Below, piece by piece: positions 1 through 5,147 of a stretch of DNA of 5,947 bases. Under the pieces are notes generated by a model. It was not told the origin of the DNA, ran no database searches, and was given only the letters and a program-made list of their open reading frames with translations. The position numbers and the translations under genes were made by a program. This stretch comes from Candidatus Methanovirga basalitermitum. GTDB taxonomy: Archaea > Methanobacteriota > Methanobacteria > Methanobacteriales > Methanobacteriaceae. Location of the stretch: NCBI GenBank assembly GCA_031284445.1, contig JAISZW010000197.1:1-5947 (forward strand), written 5' to 3'. Every line of letters starts with the position of its first letter. Position 1 is the first letter of the stretch.

Positions 1-424
1 TAAATTAAACATTCCTGCTTCTTTAGCCAATTCGATTGTGGTTTTAAAAATTTCTTCAATCAAATCTTTGTAATTATTCTTAAAACGACTTATAGTACTA
101 TAATCTATTGTTTGATGTCTTGTTAAGTATATATATGCAGCATCTCTTTGTATTGCCTTTGACAATTTACGAGATTGGAAGATACTATCTATAGCCCCCA
201 GCTATTATGATGGTTATCATCATACCCATATCAAAAGCAACTTGACCAGGCTTGAATTTATGCTTTTTTTTATATTTCTTGCATTCTTCTTTATACCTGT
301 GCGTTGTTTTCAAGTATTCAATGACTTTTTCCACTAATAAACAATTATCATCTGGATTGACATAGTCTCTTAACCTTTTTGGAAGTAAAAATTCCATATA
401 TTTATTGTATGATTTAATAGTCAT
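1..424 (-). pseudogene. IS1182-like transposase, N-terminal part, frameshifted and cut by the window edge
   Basis: This is the N-terminal portion of a DDE transposase that would mobilise an insertion sequence. Reading on the minus strand from ATG at 424, 79 codons run to a TAG at 187-185. They carry the layout of IS1182/DUF772-type transposases: a '..LLPKRLRDYVNPDD..' opening, a charged K-rich stretch, 'FKPGQVAFDMGMMITIII', then the break. The family pattern resumes one frame over from position 192 to the left edge: IDSIFQSRKLSKAIQRD, followed by a segment ending TIDYSTISRFKNNYKDLIEE. Removing one G from the GGGGG run (C195-199 on the plus strand) joins both halves as ..IIIAGAIDSIFQSRKL... 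The downstream DDE catalytic region lies outside the window. A GGTGG ribosome binding site (428-432) and a strong TATA box (476-487) precede the ATG, so the gene was recently functional or still is. The alternatives are a sequencing error or +1 programmed frameshifting. The family is inferred from the N-terminal pattern only. Confidence 0.75.
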
Positions 425-427
425 ATT

Positions 428-432
428 CCACC
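428..432 (-). promoter_or_regulatory. ribosome binding site of the transposase
   Basis: The minus strand reads GGTGG three bases before the ATG at 424. It resembles the GGTG core of the methanogen Shine-Dalgarno sequence GGAGGTGA and supports this start codon. Confidence 0.55.
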
Positions 433-475
433 AACAAAATTATTTTCATTTTCTATATTATAATGTTATCTTTTC

Positions 476-487
476 TTATATATAAAA
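476..487 (-). promoter_or_regulatory. TATA box of the transposase
   Basis: The minus strand contains TTTTATATATAA, a close match to the archaeal box A. Transcription would start about 25 bases downstream, near 455, giving a 5' leader of about 30 bases that includes the GGTGG site. The box is seen directly; the start point is inferred. Confidence 0.5.
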
Positions 488-533
488 CTAACCATTTTTA
501 GGAAAATACGAAAAATAATTGTGCAACACTTAC

Positions 534-542
534 TTATAATAA
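534..542 (+). promoter_or_regulatory. TATA box of the DUF6882-like gene
   Basis: TTATAATAA is centred about 25 bases upstream of the ATG at 562. At normal archaeal spacing, transcription would begin at or next to the start codon, giving a leaderless mRNA. This fits the absence of any GG-rich ribosome binding site before 562. Confidence 0.4.
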
Positions 543-561
543 AATAAACTAATTTATTTTC

Positions 562-1245
562 ATGAAATTAAAAATAGAAATTACAGAAGAAGACACTCTT
601 CAAAGTTTATTTGCTAAATGTGGTGGACTTGGATTAGAACATCATGACGACCTTGAAAATATTGTAAACAATAAAAAACCTGATTTTAACATTGAAAATG
701 GTACTATAAAATTGGGAGAAGATTTAAAATTTGATTTTCAACTTTTAGGTACCTTATCACTTAAAAATAAGAAATGGTATTGGGCTTGGGATAATCAAGA
801 TATTGGATTTTTAGAGAAAATAGTTGAGGATTCAAAGAAAGTTAAAGAAATTGGTGAAAAATATAATATAAGTCATTTTAAAGAGAACATTTTTCAAGCA
901 TCTTTATACGAGGCACATATAATAGCTATGACAACTACAGGATTATTTGAAGATGATGGTTATTATGTTATGGATTTTGAAGGAGTTCTATTCTTCATAA
1001 CTATTAAATCAGATAAAATTCCACATGAAAAAACTGTTGAAAGATTTTTATATAATTATAACACATTCTGTAGGGAATTTGATGTTAATCCTCGTTTAGC
1101 ATTAGAAGGTTATGGAAAATTAAATGATTATAAATATAAAAGAAGAGATGAATTCTCAGTTGTTGTAATTGGTCAATCAAGAATTATTGTTGGGTTCAAT
1201 GAAAAAGGATCAATTACTCATATCCAAACAATGCTTGAGAATTAA
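562..1245 (+). CDS. DUF6882-like protein of unknown function (227 aa)
   Basis: The function is unknown. The protein looks like a DUF6882 family member. Residues 62-80 carry the recognisable signature 'LGTLSLKNKKWYWAWDNQD', matching the family's 'lG..S....W.WaWaN' core. A helical stretch (about 84-105), a further helix containing 'EAHIIAMTTTG' (about 117-127) and a 'GYYVMDFEGVLFFIT' strand pair (about 133-147) follow, as expected for that family. There is no signal peptide, membrane segment or obvious catalytic motif, so it is probably a soluble cytoplasmic protein. The ATG at 562 has no Shine-Dalgarno sequence, but a TATA-like box sits 25 bases upstream, which suggests a leaderless message. 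It lies 33 bases before priL on the same strand and is divergent from the broken transposase. Nothing links it to DNA priming beyond adjacency. The family assignment rests on motif memory, not on a search. Confidence 0.7.
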   Translation: MKLKIEITEEDTLQSLFAKCGGLGLEHHDDLENIVNNKKPDFNIENGTIKLGEDLKFDFQLLGTLSLKNKKWYWAWDNQDIGFLEKIVEDSKKVKEIGEKYNISHFKENIFQASLYEAHIIAMTTTGLFEDDGYYVMDFEGVLFFITIKSDKIPHEKTVERFLYNYNTFCREFDVNPRLALEGYGKLNDYKYKRRDEFSVVVIGQSRIIVGFNEKGSITHIQTMLEN

Positions 1246-1251
1246 TAGATA

Positions 1252-1260
1252 TTTATAAAT
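1252..1260 (+). promoter_or_regulatory. possible internal TATA box for priL
   Basis: TTTATAAAT lies just after the stop codon of the upstream gene, centred about 23-24 bases before the priL ATG at 1279. If used, it would give priL its own leaderless transcript. In such AT-rich DNA a chance match is possible. Confidence 0.35.
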
Positions 1261-1278
1261 TAAATGATTGGATAAAAC

Positions 1279-2613
1279 ATGACTTCAGTACCATTTATTA
1301 ATCCAATGTCTATTGAAGGCCAAAGAATTCTTAAAAAAAATATTGATCTTGATTCTATTTTTGAATACAATCAAGATTTAGTGGATACTTTGACTCATAT
1401 AGGTGAGGGGATTCTTGATGATGAAACAAAATCCCCAAATAGCTATGGAAAATTGGTTTTGAAAAGAATTGAGTGGTATTTTAGAGAAAAAAATGATCCA
1501 AAATTTAAAATATCGGATTACTCTTATTTTTTCAATGAAGCAATAGATAAGTTTGATCTTGTTGCATTTCATTTATCTTCTCAAGCTATTGCATTTAGAT
1601 ATAACCTTAACTCAAGAGAGACTAAATTATTTTTAGAGTCGCAGCAGAGAATCATTGAAGAGAGACTTTCAAGAATAAGTAATGAAATAGTAGAAAATCT
1701 TATAAATAAGATATTGAATGAATTACTTAGTGATTCTACTTATCTTAATTGGAAAGATATTTTACCATTGATTAGGTCTAAGAAAATATTATTAAAGGAT
1801 CTGCTTCTCTTTAATGGTGAAATTATACTTGATGAAGATGAATTTGAAGAAAAATATCATGATAGAATGGATGATTGGCCTTATCGCAGAATTAAAAGGG
1901 CTTTTAATGAATTAGTTGGTTATAAAACTAAGGAGTTAATTTTAACACAACTTATTATTGAAAATACTGAAGAATATCTAAAAAATATAAAGGAGAAATT
2001 ACAGAGAATTCAAATACATCCTTCGATTGAGAAATTGTCAGAAGAAATAGCTGGACTTTTAGATAAACTCAATAAAAAATATAGTAAATTTTATGGTGAA
2101 AGTGGAATTTTTAGTGGTGAGGGAGAGATGACCGCCTTAAGTAAAGATGCTTTTCCTCCATGTGCTAATAATATTATAGAAGGTGTTAAATCAGGAAATA
2201 GGAACGATGCTATTGTACTATTTTTAACGTCATTTATATCTTATTGTAGATTAAATCCTCAAGTTTTTAGAGGAGATGTAAGTACTAAAATCTCTGATTT
2301 TGACCCTGATTTAAGAATAACAACGGATGAAATATTACCAATTATCTATGAAGCTGCTAAAAATGCAGTCCCTCCACTTTTTGAAGACCAGCCACAGGAA
2401 AAGATTAATATTGTATCAAAACTTGGTTTCGGGATGTATGATGAGATTAAACTTGAAAATGAAGGTCAAACAAAGTGGTATACACCAATGAGTTGTGATA
2501 AGATTAAATTACATTTAACAAATCTATGTAAACCAGATAAGGTATGTAGGAAAATTGGAAATCCTTTGTCCTATTATTCATATAAGAGATGGTTACTTAA
2601 AAACAAAAGATAA
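1279..2613 (+). CDS. priL: DNA primase large subunit PriL (Fe-S protein)
   Basis: PriL is the non-catalytic large subunit of the archaeal/eukaryotic DNA primase. With the catalytic small subunit PriS it makes the primers that start DNA replication. It helps start primer synthesis and set primer length through a C-terminal 4Fe-4S domain. The N-terminal half (about 1-270) is mainly helical and charged. The C-terminal domain shows the family motifs: 'FPPCANNIIEGV' (292-303), 'AIVLFLTSFISYC' (311-323), then Cys406, Cys417 and Cys423, and 'GNPLSYY' (427-433). Cys295, Cys406, Cys417 and Cys423 are the expected cluster ligands; Cys323 is an extra cysteine. At 444 aa, with both halves present, it looks complete. 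The ATG at 1279 is chosen because an in-frame ATG at 1264 is followed at once by a TAA. No clear Shine-Dalgarno sequence precedes it. It follows the DUF6882-like gene by 33 bases and converges on cfbE. No priS gene is visible in the window. Confidence 0.9.
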   Translation: MTSVPFINPMSIEGQRILKKNIDLDSIFEYNQDLVDTLTHIGEGILDDETKSPNSYGKLVLKRIEWYFREKNDPKFKISDYSYFFNEAIDKFDLVAFHLSSQAIAFRYNLNSRETKLFLESQQRIIEERLSRISNEIVENLINKILNELLSDSTYLNWKDILPLIRSKKILLKDLLLFNGEIILDEDEFEEKYHDRMDDWPYRRIKRAFNELVGYKTKELILTQLIIENTEEYLKNIKEKLQRIQIHPSIEKLSEEIAGLLDKLNKKYSKFYGESGIFSGEGEMTALSKDAFPPCANNIIEGVKSGNRNDAIVLFLTSFISYCRLNPQVFRGDVSTKISDFDPDLRITTDEILPIIYEAAKNAVPPLFEDQPQEKINIVSKLGFGMYDEIKLENEGQTKWYTPMSCDKIKLHLTNLCKPDKVCRKIGNPLSYYSYKRWLLKNKR

Positions 2614-2745
2614 AAAAGGATTTTAATATAATTTAGACATTCATGACGTTTATCTATAAATGTATATGGTGTTTTCCGATTTTAGAATTGTTAAACAGTT
2701 TTTAACATATTAAAATACAAATTAATGCTGATTTTTGGATTATTT
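2614..2745. terminator. convergent priL/cfbE spacer, probable termination region
   Basis: This 132-base AT-rich spacer separates two converging genes, so both transcripts should end here. It contains a weak 6-bp inverted repeat, GTTAAA (2690-2695) and TTTAAC (2701-2706), with a 5-base loop. Short T runs are present on both strands, of the kind archaeal RNA polymerase terminates on. No reading frame or strong structure is visible. Termination is inferred from gene orientation rather than from a strong signal. Confidence 0.35.
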
Positions 2746-4311
2746 TTACCTTTTATTGATTTGAGAGTAGTTAGAACGATAGATAAAAAGAATATTTTTC
2801 CCTTTTTTAATAGCTATTTCTTGGGCTTCAAGATAATCCTCAAAGAAGTTAGTTTTGTTCTCCATTTTACTACTAATATTTTCTCCAAGTTCGTCGACTA
2901 AAGTTAAATCAAGATCATATTTATTTAAAAGATCATCTAACAATTTTGAAAGACTAATTTCATCAATCTCCTCACAGGTAACACCATATTTTCCACCAAG
3001 TATAACTGAGTAGTTATTTAAATCTTTAACTGAATCAATAGATTTTTCAATAGATTTTACATTTAATCCTGGATTTATTTCTTCAATAATTTTAACATTG
3101 TCTTTTAATTGTATTGAACTTCTACCTTCCACAGGTTTATAGTTCATTAAACCCTCTTTAATACTCTCTAAATCAATTTTTAGGGTTAAGGCAGTAGTAA
3201 CAGCGCATAAAATATTTAAAACATGATGTTCTCCAAGAGCAAAAGTTTGTATATTTAATTCTCCATTAAGCTCATTTCCATAAATAGTTTTTATATTTTC
3301 ATATTTGATTTCAATTTCTGAATTTTTTAAATTGTAGTTAATCTTGTTAGCTATTAAATTAGGTTGAACATTTTCATCACATAAATCATAATCGTTTAAT
3401 GTAAAGCTATTCATTTTACTTCTTTTTATTTTTTCTGGATAGAACTTAGTTAATGTATAGTAATCTATTACAACATATTCATTGTTGAAAACTTGTTCCT
3501 TAGCAATTTTAGCATTAGATGTGTTTTTTGCTATTTCATAATTCTCAACAATGTTTGTAAGAACACCAACATCACCAACTCCACTTGTTCCTAAAGAACT
3601 TTCAAAAATAGCTATCCTATAATCATGATTTTTAGAATTTAATTTATCCTTTCTTATTGGTGATTCAATGGAACATTTGCTATAATTTGTTTCATCATTG
3701 TTTATTTTATCTGCTAATTTAATTGTCTCTAAAATATTTGCAGGGGTTATACTGATATTTTTCTTTAAAGTAATGGTTTCATTATTTAAAGTTAAAGTTG
3801 CTCCTAAACTTGTTAAACTTAAAGGATTATGATTTTTTAAAATAGATTTTAACAATGAGACTGTAGTTGTTTTGCCTTTAACTCCTGTGACTTCAATCAC
3901 AGCTATTTTTTCCTCTGAGATTTTATTTTTCCATTGTTTAAGTAGGAGTTTTACTGTTTCGTGATGTGTTAAGTTTAGACCATTAGGTTGATTAATTTTT
4001 TCTCTAATTTCGTCTGTCGTTAGTGGGCTGTGGATAGGACAACTTATTAATAATTCATTTTTATTAATGTATTCGTTCTCTCTTACATTAGCTCTATCTT
4101 TGTCATGATTTTCAATAGCTTCGCTATGATCATTTAATTCATATATATCCTTTATGATTATTATATTATGTCCTAACAATTTTTTTTTATCTTCATTTTT
4201 AAGAGTCCCATACAAATCATAAGCATAGACATTATTAAAATATTCTAATTTTGATAACTCAACAGCTATTATAACTCCTCCATGTGTTAAATCAACAACA
4301 AGAACATCCAT
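2746..4311 (-). CDS. cfbE: Coenzyme F430 synthetase CfbE (Mur ligase family)
   Basis: CfbE performs the last step of coenzyme F430 synthesis: the ATP-dependent cyclisation of the seco-F430 acid to F430, the nickel tetrapyrrole of methyl-coenzyme M reductase. The start 'VLVVDLTHGGVIIAVEL' (3-19) is the distinctive CfbE N-terminus, followed by 'YDLYGTL' (31-37) and 'CPIHSPL' (91-97). The central Mur-ligase ATPase domain has the P-loop GVKGKTT (143-149), 'FESSLGTSGVGDVGVLTNIV' (236-255) and 'GEHHVLNILCA' (360-370). The C-terminal ligase domain starts near 'EGRSS' (395-399) and 'EEINPGLNV' (410-418). At 521 aa it appears longer than I would expect for the family. Two hydrophilic Asn/Asp/Glu/Lys-rich stretches (about 60-86 and 203-229) look like insertions that account for much of the excess. 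A perfect GAGGTG ribosome binding site lies 5 bases before the ATG at 4311. The gene is transcribed alone, converging on priL. A pseudomurein Mur ligase is the main alternative, but the N-terminus argues against it. Confidence 0.82.
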   Translation of the reverse strand: MDVLVVDLTHGGVIIAVELSKLEYFNNVYAYDLYGTLKNEDKKKLLGHNIIIIKDIYELNDHSEAIENHDKDRANVRENEYINKNELLISCPIHSPLTTDEIREKINQPNGLNLTHHETVKLLLKQWKNKISEEKIAVIEVTGVKGKTTTVSLLKSILKNHNPLSLTSLGATLTLNNETITLKKNISITPANILETIKLADKINNDETNYSKCSIESPIRKDKLNSKNHDYRIAIFESSLGTSGVGDVGVLTNIVENYEIAKNTSNAKIAKEQVFNNEYVVIDYYTLTKFYPEKIKRSKMNSFTLNDYDLCDENVQPNLIANKINYNLKNSEIEIKYENIKTIYGNELNGELNIQTFALGEHHVLNILCAVTTALTLKIDLESIKEGLMNYKPVEGRSSIQLKDNVKIIEEINPGLNVKSIEKSIDSVKDLNNYSVILGGKYGVTCEEIDEISLSKLLDDLLNKYDLDLTLVDELGENISSKMENKTNFFEDYLEAQEIAIKKGKNILFIYRSNYSQINKR

Positions 4312-4316
4312 TAAAG

Positions 4317-4322
4317 CACCTC
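4317..4322 (-). promoter_or_regulatory. ribosome binding site of cfbE
   Basis: The minus strand reads GAGGTG five bases before the ATG at 4311, a perfect match to the core of the archaeal Shine-Dalgarno sequence. It fixes the cfbE start. Confidence 0.8.
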
Positions 4323-4377
4323 AAATTGTTACATTATTTAAATCTGAAACTTAAGCTTACCTTCAAGAAAGTATACA

Positions 4378-4387
4378 TTTATATATA
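4378..4387 (-). promoter_or_regulatory. TATA box of cfbE
   Basis: The minus strand contains TTATATATAA, a strong archaeal box A. It predicts a transcription start near 4357 and a leader of roughly 45 bases carrying the GAGGTG site. The box is seen; the start point is inferred. Confidence 0.5.
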
Positions 4388-4404
4388 ACTTATATTAAAA
4401 AAAT

Positions 4405-4467
4405 TAATTAATCAGTTTAAAAACTTGAATAATTATATAATAATATGTTTTAAAAGTTGATTAATTA
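4405..4467. repeat. 10-bp inverted repeat between divergent promoters
   Basis: TAATTAATCA (4405-4414) is exactly inverted as TGATTAATTA (4458-4467), with 43 bases between the arms. The bases inside the arms (TTTAAAAAC against GTTTTAAAAG) continue the symmetry imperfectly. It lies between the cfbE TATA box and the promoter of the 103-aa gene, where a regulator could bind. AT-richness makes chance occurrence a real possibility. Confidence 0.4.
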
Positions 4468-4490
4468 GATAATTAAGTTAAAATTTTTAG

Positions 4491-4528
4491 ATTTAGTTTT
4501 AGAAATAAATTTAGTTTTAGAAATAAAT
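4491..4528. repeat. 18-bp perfect tandem duplication upstream of the 103-aa gene
   Basis: ATTTAGTTTTAGAAATAA occurs twice back to back (4491-4508 and 4509-4526), with two more bases continuing the period. The second copy runs into the TATA-like stretch of the downstream gene. It could be a duplicated regulator site or a simple replication-slippage product. Confidence 0.75.
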
Positions 4529-4534
4529 ATAAAT
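4524..4534 (+). promoter_or_regulatory. TATA box of the 103-aa gene
   Basis: TAAATATAAAT is centred about 45 bases before the ATG at 4574. Transcription would start near 4554, leaving a leader of about 20 bases that contains the AGGTGG site. It overlaps the end of the 18-bp tandem duplication. Confidence 0.4.
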
Positions 4535-4563
4535 AGATTATGATATACTTATAATGTAAAATT

Positions 4564-4569
4564 AGGTGG
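4564..4569 (+). promoter_or_regulatory. ribosome binding site of the 103-aa gene
   Basis: AGGTGG sits four bases before the ATG at 4574, a good archaeal Shine-Dalgarno match. It supports translation of this small gene from that start. Confidence 0.7.
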
Positions 4570-4573
4570 TATT

Positions 4574-4885
4574 ATGACTAAAGATATTGAAGTAAATGCT
4601 CAAAAAAAGTTGAAATCAAGAGTAAGAAAATTTAAGAAAGTTTTAAAGGATGATGATGAAAAAGAAAAGTTTTTTGATACATTGGGAGCTTCTGTAGAGG
4701 TTTTTTTACCTTCTAAAAAGCCTGAAGAGGGTGATAGTATTATTCTTTACACTACTGCAGAGGGTAAGATTGTTGATGGAGAATACTCTTATTTAGAAAG
4801 TGAAAATGAACATATTTCATTAACTATATCAGATAAGGATTTAGAACTATTTATACAAGTGTTTAAAGATTTTAAATTAGAATGA
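4574..4885 (+). CDS. small conserved-looking protein of unknown function (103 aa)
   Basis: I do not recognise this protein. The N-terminal third (residues 9-34) is a strongly charged, K/R-rich predicted helix, 'KKLKSRVRKFKKVLKDDDEK'. It is followed by a region that looks beta-rich: 'ASVEVFLPS' (39-47), 'DSIILYTTAEGKIV' (54-67) and 'HISLTISD' (80-87). A C-terminal acidic/aromatic helix, 'DLELFIQVFKDFKLE', closes it. There are no cysteines, signal peptide or membrane segment, so it is probably a small cytoplasmic protein. The basic N-terminus could contact nucleic acid, but that is speculation. It is very likely a real gene because it has an AGGTGG site, a TATA-like box at suitable distance and an oligo-T terminator right after the stop. 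It is transcribed alone and divergently from cfbE. Confidence 0.8.
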   Translation: MTKDIEVNAQKKLKSRVRKFKKVLKDDDEKEKFFDTLGASVEVFLPSKKPEEGDSIILYTTAEGKIVDGEYSYLESENEHISLTISDKDLELFIQVFKDFKLE

Positions 4886-4895
4886 TCTTGGATTA

Positions 4896-4920
4896 TTTTT
4901 TAAAATATTCTTTTTTGTCA
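4896..4920 (+). terminator. oligo-T terminator of the 103-aa gene
   Basis: Two runs of six T (4896-4901 and 4911-4916) begin 11 bases after the stop codon. No strong hairpin precedes them, which is the usual form of an intrinsic archaeal terminator. Confidence 0.5.
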
Positions 4921-5147
4921 AATTTTATTTATTATTATATAATCATGTTTCTATTTAAATAATTCAATTTTAATATTTATTGAGAATGTCTAAATTTTCA
5001 CTAATAAAGTTGATGGAATTGATAATAGCTTGTTTGAAGACAGTTAATATTTTTTAGTACTGGTTTTTTTGTTGATTTTGTTAAGTGTTTTTAGTTTAGT
5101 AGAGAAAATAATTAATGCCCTAAAATTTTGATAACAGGACTATTTAT
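4921..5147. other. AT-rich intergenic stretch without a recognised gene
   Basis: No convincing gene is seen. The stretch contains TATA-like sequences (for example TATTTAAATA at 4952-4961), a 23-codon open frame from ATG 4986 without a ribosome binding site, and a second T-rich cluster starting with seven T at 5064-5070. The promoter of the methyltransferase gene must lie in its right part, perhaps around AAAATAATTA at 5105-5114. Confidence 0.5.

Noticed and set aside
562..1245. The gene upstream of priL as the small primase subunit PriS
   Set aside because: It is too short and lacks the paired catalytic aspartates of PriS. The 'WYWAWDN' region fits DUF6882 instead.
1378..1572. 64-aa open frame on the minus strand inside priL
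   Set aside because: It lies entirely opposite the well-supported priL gene, has no ribosome binding site and encodes a Phe/Ile-rich sequence typical of antisense reading.
2690..2706. Hairpin GTTAAA/TTTAAC as a strong intrinsic terminator
   Set aside because: The stem has only six mostly A-T pairs and no consistent T tract on either strand, so it is listed only as part of a probable termination region.
2746..4311. Mur ligase as a pseudomurein cell-wall enzyme
   Set aside because: The N-terminal 'DLTHGG' and the 'SLGTSGVGDVGVLTNI' region point to CfbE, and no cell-wall genes are nearby.
4378..4570. Repeated TTAATTA and ATATA stretches as a CRISPR-like or origin-like array
   Set aside because: No regular repeat-spacer pattern and no G-rich origin-recognition-box motif. 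Apart from the 18-bp duplication and the inverted repeat, this is ordinary AT-rich promoter DNA.
4986..5057. 23-codon open frame starting MSKFSLIKLMELII
   Set aside because: No Shine-Dalgarno sequence, very short, and in AT-rich intergenic DNA where such frames are common by chance.
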